DNA of 64,000 nt. Source: Anaerofustis stercorihominis (lineage in GTDB: Bacteria > Bacillota > Clostridia > Eubacteriales > Anaerofustaceae). Made by a program: the position numbers and the translations under genes. The notes beneath the pieces were generated by a model that was not told where the DNA came from, searched no databases, and was given only the letters and a program-made list of their open reading frames with translations. Positions 34,493 to 42,191 of this stretch are shown here, one piece after another (within the stretch, counting starts at the first letter, position 1; every line of letters starts with the position of its first letter). The stretch lies in NCBI RefSeq assembly GCF_005844425.1, contig NZ_SPHL01000002.1:28469-92468 (forward strand), in the 5' to 3' direction.

Positions 34493-34843
34493 ATGGAAAT
34501 AAATTATAAAACATTGGGATTGAAGATAAAAGAAAAAAGAAAAAAATTAGGGTATACACAAGAAAGTTTATCAGAAAAAATTGATTTGTCTGTAAGTCAT
34601 TTAAGCCACATAGAAAATGGAAGTGCGAAAGTTTCCCTGCATGCAATAGTTAATATTGCCAGTATATTAAATTTAAGTTTAGATGAGCTTTTTAGTATTG
34701 ATCTTGGTAATAATTTTATAAGCGAAAATATTAAGGATATTAATGAGTTTTTAAAAAATTGCAGTAAAGAAGAGAAAAAGCTTTTATTTGAGAATCTAAA
34801 TTTTTTAAAAAAAGTAAATTTAAAAGAGAGTGAATATATTTAA
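34493..34843 (+). CDS. XRE-family transcriptional regulator
   Basis: 116 aa. A Cro/C1-type helix-turn-helix spans residues 7-64: LGLKIKEKRKKLGYTQESLSEKIDLSVSHLSHIENGSAKVSLHAIVNIASILNLSLDELF. A short charged C-terminus (70-116) may mediate dimerisation. There is no clear ribosome site before the ATG. The next gene begins 14 bp inside its 3' end. Body and neighbours suggest a small accessory cassette rather than a core regulator. Confidence 0.9.
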   Translation: MEINYKTLGLKIKEKRKKLGYTQESLSEKIDLSVSHLSHIENGSAKVSLHAIVNIASILNLSLDELFSIDLGNNFISENIKDINEFLKNCSKEEKKLLFENLNFLKKVNLKESEYI

Positions 34844-35105
34844 TAAAATGAGCGAAAGTATTTTAAATGAATTTCTATATTTTTATTTTGAAAATAATAA
34901 ATGTGATGATAATCAAAAAATGCTAAATGAAATTATTGATTTGTTTGAAAAACTAAATAAGAACATTGATAAAACATACAGTGAAAGCGTTGAAGAAATC
35001 TTTGAAAAGATGCTTAGATATAATCAAAAAGAAAATGAATATTGTTTTAAACTGGGATTTAATATTTGCATGAGAATAGTTATAGAGATGTTTAGTTTTA
35101 CATAA
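34830..35105 (+). CDS. DUF6809-like small helical protein
   Basis: 91 aa, helical, acidic. The end FKLGFNICMRIVIEMF and the N-terminal ILNEFLYFYF resemble the DUF6809 proteins that often occur on gut-Firmicute mobile elements; the match is by eye and function is unknown. The GTG at 34830 overlaps the XRE gene, and AGAGAG lies before it; an ATG at 34848 would shorten it by six residues. Translational coupling to the XRE gene is likely. Confidence 0.6.
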   Translation: MNIFNKMSESILNEFLYFYFENNKCDDNQKMLNEIIDLFEKLNKNIDKTYSESVEEIFEKMLRYNQKENEYCFKLGFNICMRIVIEMFSFT

Positions 35106-35180
35106 TACATATTTTGACAAATTTCGCACTTTAATAAATGTATCTTTTATCTTGTAAAAAAATATTAAGGGGATAAGATA

Positions 35181-35696
35181 ATGGATAAAAAGTGTGCCAT
35201 AACGGGAATAAGGGATGTGAAAAATTTTGATGAAGAGAAAAAGACAATATTGTTTGAAAAGATAAAAAATATAATAGGATTACTACATGTGAAATATGAA
35301 ATAAATACATTTTATTGTGGAATGGCTCTTGGTGCGGATTTGTTATGTGCCGGAGCTATTTTAGATTATAATGACAGATTTAATACAAATATTAAAATTA
35401 TTCCCGTTATTCCTTATAAAAATCAAACTAAATTATGGAAACAAGAAGATATTAAAAACTATAATTACATATTAAATAACTCTTTAGATGCAATAATTCT
35501 AAATGAAAAATATACAAGAACTTGCATGCTTGAAAGAAATAGGTATATGGTAGATAACAGTGAGTTTTTGTTTGCCGTTTATGACGGAAGAGACAGCGGG
35601 GGGACTAGATACACCATTGATTATGCAATAAAAAAAGAAAGAAAAATAATTTTTATAGATACGAAGACTTTTAAATTGTTTAAAAATTTTTATTAA
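35181..35696 (+). CDS. SLOG-domain protein (DUF1273/YpsA-like)
   Basis: 171 aa Rossmann-like protein of the SLOG superfamily, whose members bind nucleotides or nucleotide-derived ligands. Visible markers are CAITGIRDV at the start, the loop FYCGMALGADLLCA (G-M-A-x-G-A-D), RTCMLERNRYMVDNSEFLFAVYDGRDSGGTRYTIDYA with the G-G-T and Y-D-G signatures. YpsA in Bacillus and Staphylococcus affects cell division, while other SLOG proteins serve in phage-defence or toxin systems. Its 75-bp distance from the DUF6809-like gene and same orientation suggest one unit with the XRE gene. Confidence 0.8.
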   Translation: MDKKCAITGIRDVKNFDEEKKTILFEKIKNIIGLLHVKYEINTFYCGMALGADLLCAGAILDYNDRFNTNIKIIPVIPYKNQTKLWKQEDIKNYNYILNNSLDAIILNEKYTRTCMLERNRYMVDNSEFLFAVYDGRDSGGTRYTIDYAIKKERKIIFIDTKTFKLFKNFY

Positions 35697-35795
35697 TGGA
35701 GATATTTTAATGGTGGAAAATATTTTATCAAAGTGATACTATATATAAAAATGTAGGAATAAATAATATAGTTAAATTTTTTTAAGAGGTAAAAT

Positions 35796-36995
35796 ATGAA
35801 GTACGATTTTGATAAAATAATTGATAGAAGAAATACAAACAGTGAAAAATATGATAGTTTAAAAAGAGCATATCCTCTTTCAGATGAAAATACCATACCT
35901 TTATGGGTGGCTGATATGGATTTCCCTTGTAGTGATGCGATAATCGCAAGCATAAAAGAAAGGCTTTTAAATCCTGTTCTTGGATATACTTTTGTTTATG
36001 CTGATGATGAATATAAAAGTGCCGTTTGTGACTGGATGAAGGATAAACATGATTTTATAATTGATAAAAAAGATATATATTATTCCGGCGGTATTGTTCC
36101 TGCAATGTGCGTTTTAATAAACACTTTAACAAATGAAGGAGACAGCATTATTGTAAATCAGCCTGTGTATACTCCTTTTATGAATATAGTAAAATCAAAT
36201 TATAGAAATCTTGTAAATTCACCACTTATAAAAGATGAAAATGGAAATTATACTCTTGATTTTGATGATTTTGAAAAAAAGATAAAAAATAATAACGTAA
36301 AAATGTTTCTTTTCTGTTCACCTCATAATCCAATAGGTAAAGTTTGGACAAAAGATGAACTTTTAAAAATAGGTGAAATATGTAAAAAATATAATGTTAT
36401 AGTTTTTAGTGATGAGATACACTGTGATATTGTAAGAAAGGGAATAAAACATATTCCTATTGCTTCATTATTTGAAGATGACGATATATTTATAACAGGA
36501 ACAGCACCAAGCAAGACATTTAATATTCCTGGTATGAAGGTAAGTAATATAATTATAAAGAATGAAGAATATAAGAGTAAATGGAAATATTACACACAAA
36601 AAAGACTTCATGTTGCTGATCCTAATGTATTTGTACCGGGGCTTGTTAAGGCTGCATATAAAAACAGTGATGATTGGTATAATTATATGCTTGAATACGT
36701 AGAAGAAAATTTTAAATACATAAAAAAATTCGTTGATGAAAATTTAGAAAATGTAGGTTTTGAAATTCCTCAGGCGACATTCCTTGGCTGGCTTGATATG
36801 AATAAGTACGATATAGATTATAGTAAATTATCAGATTTATTCGTCACAAAAGGCGGTTTTGCTATTCAGCACGGTAAACAGTTTGGAGAAGAAGGGATAG
36901 GTTATTTTAGAATAAACGTTGCAACCAGCAGGAAAAATATCGAAAAAGCAATGAATGCAATGAAAGAAGTATTAAAAGATATACCTATAAAATAA
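35796..36995 (+). CDS. PatB/MalY-type PLP-dependent C-S lyase
   Basis: 399 aa fold-type I PLP enzyme that most likely cleaves cystathionine or cysteine conjugates to pyruvate, ammonia and a thiol. Markers: YDFDKIIDRRNTNSEKYD and PLWVADMDFP at the N-terminus, YSGGIVPAMCVLINTLT, CSPHNPIGKVWTKDEL, the aspartate in FSDEIHCDIV, and the Schiff-base lysine in GTAPSKTFNIPGMKVS. The pattern is that of PatB/MalY cystathionine beta-lyases. GAGGTAAAATATG gives a good start. No sulfur-assimilation genes are next to it. Confidence 0.9.
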   Translation: MKYDFDKIIDRRNTNSEKYDSLKRAYPLSDENTIPLWVADMDFPCSDAIIASIKERLLNPVLGYTFVYADDEYKSAVCDWMKDKHDFIIDKKDIYYSGGIVPAMCVLINTLTNEGDSIIVNQPVYTPFMNIVKSNYRNLVNSPLIKDENGNYTLDFDDFEKKIKNNNVKMFLFCSPHNPIGKVWTKDELLKIGEICKKYNVIVFSDEIHCDIVRKGIKHIPIASLFEDDDIFITGTAPSKTFNIPGMKVSNIIIKNEEYKSKWKYYTQKRLHVADPNVFVPGLVKAAYKNSDDWYNYMLEYVEENFKYIKKFVDENLENVGFEIPQATFLGWLDMNKYDIDYSKLSDLFVTKGGFAIQHGKQFGEEGIGYFRINVATSRKNIEKAMNAMKEVLKDIPIK

Positions 36996-36998
36996 AAA

Positions 36999-37020
36999 AA
37001 GAACATCATAAGATGTTCTT
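36999..37020. terminator. Bidirectional terminator
   Basis: AAGAACATC-ATAA-GATGTTCTT with flanking A and T runs; it also ends the minus-strand rubrerythrin gene. Confidence 0.85.
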
Positions 37021-37027
37021 TTTATTT

Positions 37028-37567
37028 TTAGTAATTTTTAGCTTTAATAAAGAAATGAGCTCTTGGATGGTCACATACAGGACAAACTTCAGGAGCTTCT
37101 TTTGCAACTACTAAGTGTCCGCAGTTTCCGCATTCCCAAACAACTTCTTCTTCTCTTTTAAATACTCTTCCTTTTTGGATGTTTTCGCATAAAGCTCTGT
37201 ATCTTTCTTCATGAGCTTTTTCGATTTTTGCAACACCTTCAAAAGTTTCAGCTATATCATCAAAGCCTTCTTCTCTTGCTTCTTTTGCGAATGTAGCATA
37301 CATGTCTGTCCATTCGTAATTTTCGCCTGCTGCTGCGTCAAGAAGATTTTCTTCTGTTGTTCCGATTCCATGAATTAATTTAAACCAAAGTTTAGCGTGT
37401 TCTTTTTCATTGTTTGCTGTATCTTCGAACAATGCGGCAATTTGATTGTAACCGTCTTTTTTTGCTTTGCTTGCGTAGTAAGTGTATTTGTTTCTTGCTT
37501 CGCTTTCTCCTGCAAATGCAGTTTTTAAGTTTTCAAGTGTTTTTGTTCCGTCTAATTTATTAGCCAT
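37028..37567 (-). CDS. Rubrerythrin
   Basis: Peroxide-reducing non-haem iron protein of anaerobes. The 179-aa protein has a ferritin-like diiron domain (glutamates in [41 protein letters not shown]) and a C-terminal rubredoxin-like [FeS4] domain with two C-x-x-C pairs, CGNCGH and CPVCDHP. AGGAGGG before the ATG at 37567 decides the start; a longer reading to 37606 has no ribosome site. A minus-strand TGATATAAT extended -10 lies at 37605-37612. It signals protection from oxidative stress in an anaerobic cell. Confidence 0.95.
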   Translation of the reverse strand: MANKLDGTKTLENLKTAFAGESEARNKYTYYASKAKKDGYNQIAALFEDTANNEKEHAKLWFKLIHGIGTTEENLLDAAAGENYEWTDMYATFAKEAREEGFDDIAETFEGVAKIEKAHEERYRALCENIQKGRVFKREEEVVWECGNCGHLVVAKEAPEVCPVCDHPRAHFFIKAKNY

Positions 37568-37743
37568 ATAATTTACCCTCCTATATGCGTTTCTTGTTAA
37601 AGTCATTATATCACAAAAAAAATTTTTAGTGTAGAAAATAAAGAAAAGTTTAGTTAAATTTAATATATTTATTATTGCTAAAAATTTTTATAATTATTTG
37701 TAAATTAAAGAATTTTAATAATCAAAAAAACGAATATTTTTTA

Positions 37744-37772
37744 TTGACATATCTTGTATATTTTTTTATAAT
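37744..37772 (+). promoter_or_regulatory. Promoter of rpsU-yqeY
   Basis: Full-consensus TTGACA (37744-37749), 17 bp, TATAAT (37767-37772). The leader includes AACCC (37798-37802) that can pair with GGGTT (37816-37820), partly burying the ribosome site GGGGAGGG (37811-37818). Confidence 0.8.
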
Positions 37773-37825
37773 AATTTGTGTTGACTATAAACGTGATAAC
37801 CCACGGTAGAGGGGAGGGTTGAGAG

Positions 37826-38005
37826 ATGTCAGAAGTAAGATTAAGAGAAGGCGAATCACTAGAAAGCGCTTTAAAAAGATTTAAGAAAAAGACTGCTATG
37901 GCTGGTGTTATGTCTGAAATCAGAAAAAGAGAACACTATGAAAAACCTAGTGTAAGAAGAAAGAAAAAAGCTGAAGCAGCAAGAAAGAAAAAAAATAAAA
38001 GATAA
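37826..38005 (+). CDS. rpsU: 30S ribosomal protein S21
   Basis: 59-aa basic ribosomal protein: [20 protein letters not shown], then [21 protein letters not shown] and a lysine/arginine tail. S21 sits in the small-subunit platform near the anti-Shine-Dalgarno and helps initiation. It has a strong GGGGAGGG ribosome site and a full-consensus promoter. Sixteen bases separate it from yqeY, the usual partner in Firmicutes. Confidence 0.97.
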   Translation: MSEVRLREGESLESALKRFKKKTAMAGVMSEIRKREHYEKPSVRRKKKAEAARKKKNKR

Positions 38006-38021
38006 TTAGGAAGTGTTTTAT

Positions 38022-38465
38022 ATGTCACTTAAAGAAACTTTACTTGGCGATTTAAAAAAAGCCATGAAAGAAAAAGACAATATAACAAAATCTACTGTTA
38101 CTATGGTTAGAGCTGCAATCTTACAAGTTGAAAAAGACAATAAAGTTGAACTTGGCGATGAAGAAATTGTAGATGTAGTTGCTAAACAAGTAAAACAAAG
38201 AAAAGATTCTCTTGCTGAATTTGAGAAAGCGGGAAGAGAAGATCTTATAGCTGAAGCAAAAGCAGAACTTGAAGTTCTAATGAGATATTTACCAAAGCAG
38301 CTGACAAAAGATGAGGTTAAAGAAATAGTAAAAGAAGCTATTGAAAAAACCGGAGCTGAAACGGTAAAAGATATGGGCAAAATCATGGGCGAAGTTATGC
38401 CTAAAGTAAAAGGTAAGGCTGATGGTAAAATCGTTAATGAAGTTGCCAGAGAATTATTAGGCTAA
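38022..38465 (+). CDS. yqeY: GatB/YqeY domain protein
   Basis: 147 aa. YqeY is homologous to the tRNA-binding tail of the amidotransferase GatB, and its own function is not settled. Markers: LKETLLGDLKKAMKEKDN, TMVRAAILQVE, RKDSLAEFEKAGREDLIAEAKAELEVLMRYLPKQL and the C-terminal MGKIMGEVMPKVKGKADGKIVNEVARELL. The ATG at 38022 follows AGGAAG by eight bases, so the GTG at 38013 is not favoured. Confidence 0.93.
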   Translation: MSLKETLLGDLKKAMKEKDNITKSTVTMVRAAILQVEKDNKVELGDEEIVDVVAKQVKQRKDSLAEFEKAGREDLIAEAKAELEVLMRYLPKQLTKDEVKEIVKEAIEKTGAETVKDMGKIMGEVMPKVKGKADGKIVNEVARELLG

Positions 38466-38467
38466 TT

Positions 38468-38497
38468 TAAGGAGTGTATTACACTCCTTATTTTTTT
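38468..38497 (+). terminator. Terminator after yqeY
   Basis: TAAGGAGTGT-ATT-ACACTCCTTA followed by seven T. Confidence 0.9.
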
Positions 38498-38511
38498 ACT
38501 GTGAGGTATAT

Positions 38512-38955
38512 ATGAGCAAGGAAAATATAATTGTATCGGCATGTTTGTTTGGAGAGAACTGTAAATACAGCGGTGGTAATAATGAAATAGAAAAAGAAAT
38601 TATAGAGAAAATAGAAAATAAATATAATGTTATATTATGTTGTCCGGAATGTCTTGGAGGACTATCTACTCCAAGAGAGCCAAGCGAGATAAGAAAAGGA
38701 AAAGTATTTTCAAAAAGCGGAAAAGACGTTACTGAGGAATATAAAAAAGGAGCAATGATTTGCCTTAATATTGTAAAAGAAAACAATGTAAAATTAGCAT
38801 TAATGAAAGCAAATTCTCCTTCCTGCGGAAATAAAAAAATATACGACGGAAGTTTTTCATCTGTTTTGATTGATGGTAAGGGAATAACTGCAAAGCTTTT
38901 TGAAGAAAATGGAATTGAAGTAATAAGTGAGAAAGAACTTGAAAAGTTATTCTAA
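38512..38955 (+). CDS. DUF523-family protein
   Basis: 147 aa. Conserved cysteines and motifs of DUF523 are visible: IVSACLFGENCKYSGG, CCPECLGGLSTPREPSEIR, LMKANSPSCG and IYDGSFSSVLIDGKGITAKLFEENGIEVIS. The four cysteine clusters suggest a metal or Fe-S site. The family is widespread in anaerobes, but no function has been established. GTGAGG precedes the ATG. It stands alone between two terminator-like gaps. Confidence 0.85.
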   Translation: MSKENIIVSACLFGENCKYSGGNNEIEKEIIEKIENKYNVILCCPECLGGLSTPREPSEIRKGKVFSKSGKDVTEEYKKGAMICLNIVKENNVKLALMKANSPSCGNKKIYDGSFSSVLIDGKGITAKLFEENGIEVISEKELEKLF

Positions 38956-39051
38956 ATTTGTATGAAAATGTTTTTAATGATACTGAGTATTATTAAGAGT
39001 AAAAAAAGCATATAAATAATAAAAAAAGTTAATAAAATGAACAAAAAACTA

Positions 39052-39080
39052 TTTACTTTATAACCTTAACAGTTTATAAT
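39052..39080 (+). promoter_or_regulatory. Promoter of the fatty-acid operon
   Basis: TTTACT (39052-39057), 17 bp, TATAAT (39075-39080), ten bases before the first FabT-like box. Confidence 0.7.
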
Positions 39081-39089
39081 ACAAAAATA

Positions 39090-39104
39090 CTTTGAATATC
39101 AAAG
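39090..39104. promoter_or_regulatory. FabT-like operator 1 (start of acpP transcript)
   Basis: CTTTGA-ATA-TCAAAG. The core TTTGA-ATA-TCAAA matches the palindrome bound by the MarR-type regulator FabT in streptococci. It lies at the expected transcription start, so binding would block initiation. Confidence 0.7.
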
Positions 39105-39124
39105 AACTCAGGAGGAATATAATT

Positions 39125-39349
39125 ATGTTAGAAGATATTAAAAAGGTATTAGTAGATGCGTTAGATATTGACGAAAGTCTTATCACACCGGAAGCAAGAT
39201 TAAAAGAAGATTTAGATATCGATTCTTTAGCTGCTGTTGAATTATCACTTGAACTTGAAACAGAATTCGATGTTCAAATCGAAGATGAAGAATTAGAAAA
39301 ACTTGTTACTGTACAAGATATCATTGACATTATTAAAGAAAAACAATAA
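39125..39349 (+). CDS. acpP: Acyl carrier protein
   Basis: 74-aa acidic carrier of growing fatty acids on a 4'-phosphopantetheine arm. The attachment serine is in LDIDSLAAVELSLELE, and helices 2-3 follow with VQIEDEELEKLVTVQDI. AGGAGG precedes the ATG at 39125 by eight bases; the longer frame from 39092 begins inside the FabT-like box. It leads the operon, separated from accB by a 165-bp gap with a weak hairpin and a second FabT-like box. That layout allows more ACP to be made than the downstream enzymes. Confidence 0.96.
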   Translation: MLEDIKKVLVDALDIDESLITPEARLKEDLDIDSLAAVELSLELETEFDVQIEDEELEKLVTVQDIIDIIKEKQ

Positions 39350-39376
39350 TATCACTTTTTTATTCAGTATAATATT

Positions 39377-39397
39377 TGGGCTTACGGGCCCTTTTAT
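39377..39397 (+). terminator. Weak hairpin after acpP
   Basis: GGGC-TTACGG-GCCC followed by TTTT. A short stem, more likely a partial attenuator than a full terminator. Confidence 0.4.
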
Positions 39398-39454
39398 ATT
39401 ACATTTATTCATTATATTTTATTTTTTATTTATTCGGTTTTATAGGATATTATA

Positions 39455-39470
39455 GTTTGAATATCAAAGT
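39455..39470. promoter_or_regulatory. FabT-like operator 2 (upstream of accB)
   Basis: AGTTTGA-ATA-TCAAAGT carries the same TTTGA-ATA-TCAAA core (39456-39468) as box 1. It overlaps a possible -10 (TATTAT at 39448-39453 or TATAGT at 39451-39456), implying a second regulated promoter for accB onward. Confidence 0.65.
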
Positions 39471-39514
39471 ATTATTTATTGATTTCTTTAAAATTAATTC
39501 AAAAGGAGAAAATT

Positions 39515-39961
39515 TTGGATACTAAAGCAATAAAACAAGTTATAGATATTTTTGAAGGCTCAAATGTTCATAAAATGGAAATTGAAGCCGGAGAAATGAA
39601 GATTAAACTTGAAAAAGAAGATAGCAAAAGTGTTGTAAATTATGTTAAACCACAAGAATATATTGTGGAATCACAACCAGTTATAAAAGAAGATACTGAA
39701 GAAGTTATAAAAGAAGAACCAAAAGGGAATTGGGTAAAAAGTCCTATTGTAGGAACATTTTATTCAAAACCAAATGAAAGTTCACCTGCTTATGTAAACG
39801 TGGGAGACAGTGTAAACAAGGGAGATATCGTTTGTATCATTGAAGCAATGAAAGTAATGAACGAAATAAAAGCTCCTTGCAGTGGAAAAATCATAAGTGT
39901 TGCAAAACAAGACGGTGAAATGGTTCAGTTTGATGAAAATCTAATATGTATAGGTGATTAA
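39515..39961 (+). CDS. accB: Biotin carboxyl carrier protein of acetyl-CoA carboxylase
   Basis: 148 aa. The N-terminal domain (IKQVIDIFEGSNVHKMEIEAGEMKIKLEKE) and acidic Pro/Glu linker precede the biotinyl domain SPIVGTFYSKPNESSPAYVNVGD, with the biotin lysine in EAMKVMNEI and the end GEMVQFDENLICIGD. It starts at TTG 39515, which follows AAGGAG by about nine bases. The stop is directly joined to the accC start. Confidence 0.94.
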   Translation: MDTKAIKQVIDIFEGSNVHKMEIEAGEMKIKLEKEDSKSVVNYVKPQEYIVESQPVIKEDTEEVIKEEPKGNWVKSPIVGTFYSKPNESSPAYVNVGDSVNKGDIVCIIEAMKVMNEIKAPCSGKIISVAKQDGEMVQFDENLICIGD

Positions 39962-41332
39962 ATGATAAAGAAAATTTTAATTGCAAACAGAGGAGAAATA
40001 GCAGTAAGAATAATAAGAACTTGTAAGGAAATGGGAATTAAAACCGTAAGTGTATATTCAACTGCGGATAAAGATGCCTTACATGTTCAAATAGCAGATG
40101 AAGCTGTTTGTATAGGTTCGCCTAAAGCAATGGATAGTTATCTAAATATGAGTAATATCATAGAAGCTGCTTGTCAGACAGGATGTGATGCCATACATCC
40201 GGGATTTGGTTTTTTAAGTGAAAATCCAAGATTTGCAAGACTTGTTATTGGATGTGGATTAATTTTTATTGGTCCAAATCCTGAAACAATCGAAAAACTC
40301 GGTAATAAGAGTGAAGCAAGAAAAATAATGATAGAAGCTGGGGTGCCTGTTGTTCCCGGTTCTAAAGAAATTATAAAAGATGTAGATGAAGGTAAAAAGC
40401 TTGCAAATGACATAACATATCCCGTAATTATTAAAGCCAGTAATGGCGGCGGCGGAAGAGGCATGAGAATTGTAAGAAAAGAAGAAGAATTTGAAGATGC
40501 TTTTAATGCTGCTACAAGTGAGGCAAAGGCTTGTTTTGGGGATAGTGATGTATATATAGAAAAATACATAGAAAAGCCAAAACACATTGAAATTCAACTT
40601 ATAGCCGATAAGCATGGTAATGTTATACATTTATTTGAAAGAGACTGTTCTTTCCAAAGAAGAAACCAAAAGCTTATAGAAGAAGCACCATGTCATATGC
40701 TTAAAGATGATATAAGGCAGTCTATGATAAATGATGCAATAAAAGCATGTAAATATGTTGGATATGACAGTGTAGGAACAATTGAATTCTTGCTTGATAA
40801 AAGCGGCAAATATTATTTTATGGAAATGAATACGAGAATTCAGGTTGAACATCCAATATCAGAAATGATAAGCGGAGTTGATATAGTAAAACAACAAATT
40901 AAAGTTGCAGGCGGACAAAAACTTACTTTAAAACAAGAAGATATAAAACAAAATGGTTATGCAATAGAATGCAGAATCAATGCGGAAGATGTAGAAAGAA
41001 ATTTTGCACCTTCCGGAGGAAAGATAAACTTTTTACATATTCCCGGAGGAAGAGGAATAAGAGTTGACAGTGCTGTGTATACAGGATATGAAATACCTCC
41101 GTTTTATGATTCTATGATTTTAAAACTCATTGCTTTTGCACCTACAAGGTTAGAATGCATAAAGAAAATGAGAGTTGCATTGGAAGAGTTAATTATAGAC
41201 GGAGTAAAAACAAATATAGAATTTCATTATTTGGTGCTTCACAATAAAACTTTTATTGAAGGAAAATACGATACGGGATTTTTTGAAGAGTTTATAAAGG
41301 AGTTGGAAGAACAAAGTGGAGAACTTATTTAG
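39962..41332 (+). CDS. accC: Biotin carboxylase subunit of acetyl-CoA carboxylase
   Basis: ATP-grasp enzyme that carboxylates biotin on AccB. The 456-aa protein has KILIANRGEIAVRIIRTCKEMG, HPGFGFLSEN, the glycine-rich loop IIKASNGGGGRGMRIV, FMEMNTRIQVEHPISEMI and the C-terminal RINAEDVERNFAPSGG. All expected residues are present. The 17-bp overlap with accD implies translational coupling, and stoichiometric expression of the four carboxylase subunits fits the gene order. Confidence 0.96.
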   Translation: MIKKILIANRGEIAVRIIRTCKEMGIKTVSVYSTADKDALHVQIADEAVCIGSPKAMDSYLNMSNIIEAACQTGCDAIHPGFGFLSENPRFARLVIGCGLIFIGPNPETIEKLGNKSEARKIMIEAGVPVVPGSKEIIKDVDEGKKLANDITYPVIIKASNGGGGRGMRIVRKEEEFEDAFNAATSEAKACFGDSDVYIEKYIEKPKHIEIQLIADKHGNVIHLFERDCSFQRRNQKLIEEAPCHMLKDDIRQSMINDAIKACKYVGYDSVGTIEFLLDKSGKYYFMEMNTRIQVEHPISEMISGVDIVKQQIKVAGGQKLTLKQEDIKQNGYAIECRINAEDVERNFAPSGGKINFLHIPGGRGIRVDSAVYTGYEIPPFYDSMILKLIAFAPTRLECIKKMRVALEELIIDGVKTNIEFHYLVLHNKTFIEGKYDTGFFEEFIKELEEQSGELI

Positions 41333-42191
41333 AAAAAGACAGGAAAGACTTGAACTTTTTAAGTCCAGAAGAATAACTTCTTCGAAAGAGGTTACAAAAA
41401 GAGAAGTTCCTGAAAATTTAATAAAAAACTGTGAAGTATGCCATAAAAATACTCCATATGATGAAATGATGGAAAATCTTTATGTCTGTCCAAATTGCGG
41501 TCATCATTTAAAGATAAGTGCAAGAGAAAGAATAAGACAACTTACGGATAAAAGAAGTTTTAGGGAAATGGATAAAAACATTGAAAGTAAAAATGAAGAT
41601 AATTTCCCAGGTTATTCTAATAAACTTGATAAGTTAAAAAGAGCAACAGGACTTCATGAAGCAGTTGTTACCGGAGTTGGAAAAATAAACGGTCAAAGAA
41701 TTGCCATTGCTGTTATGGACAGTAATTTTATGATGGGAAGTATGGGGCAAGTTGTTGGAGATAAAATTACTAGAATAATAGAGCTTGCAACGAAAAGAAA
41801 ACTTCCCCTTCTTATAAGCTGTACCAGTGGCGGAGCAAGAATGCAAGAAGGGATTATGTCTTTGATGCAAATGGCAAAAACAAGTGCTGCACTAAAGAGA
41901 TTTTCTGATGAAGGTGGCTTTTATATCTCTTTACTTACTCATCCCACTACAGGTGGCGTAAGCGCATCATTTGCGATGCTAGGAGATATAATAATTGCTG
42001 AACCGAATGCTCTTGTAGGCTTTGCCGGAAAAAGAGTTATTGAAAATACAATCAATGAAACTCTTCCAAAAGAATTCCAAAGAGCTGAGTTTTTACTTGA
42101 AAAAGGTTTTATAGATATGATTGTAAAAAGAACAGACATGAAGAAAACCATTTATGATCTTATAGTACTTCATAAAGGAGTAAAACAATGA
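41316..42191 (+). CDS. accD: Acetyl-CoA carboxylase carboxyltransferase beta subunit
   Basis: 291 aa; begins at a GTG within the accC end with GGAAGAA upstream. It has the N-terminal four-cysteine zinc finger (CEVCHK and CPNCGHH), then the carboxyltransferase core with IAVMDSNFMMGSMGQVVGDKI, SCTSGGARMQEGIMSLMQMAKT, LLTHPTTGGVSASFAMLGD and NALVGFAGKRVI. It acts with accA to pass the carboxyl group from biotin to acetyl-CoA. Its stop overlaps the accA start by four bases. Confidence 0.95.
   Translation: MENLFRKRQERLELFKSRRITSSKEVTKREVPENLIKNCEVCHKNTPYDEMMENLYVCPNCGHHLKISARERIRQLTDKRSFREMDKNIESKNEDNFPGYSNKLDKLKRATGLHEAVVTGVGKINGQRIAIAVMDSNFMMGSMGQVVGDKITRIIELATKRKLPLLISCTSGGARMQEGIMSLMQMAKTSAALKRFSDEGGFYISLLTHPTTGGVSASFAMLGDIIIAEPNALVGFAGKRVIENTINETLPKEFQRAEFLLEKGFIDMIVKRTDMKKTIYDLIVLHKGVKQ

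Noticed and set aside
35114..35142. TTGACA before the SLOG gene as a promoter
   Set aside because: No -10 hexamer lies at acceptable spacing (only 12 or 21 bp), so it is not called.
35710..35736. Eight-codon frame MVENILSK with a GGAGAT upstream, between the SLOG and PatB genes
   Set aside because: Too short to call, no regulatory hairpin follows it, and AT-rich sequence often yields such frames.
37640..37740. AT-rich stretch between rubrerythrin and rpsU as a possible small RNA
   Set aside because: No stem with a T run and no conserved motif could be found; only promoters at the two edges are supported.
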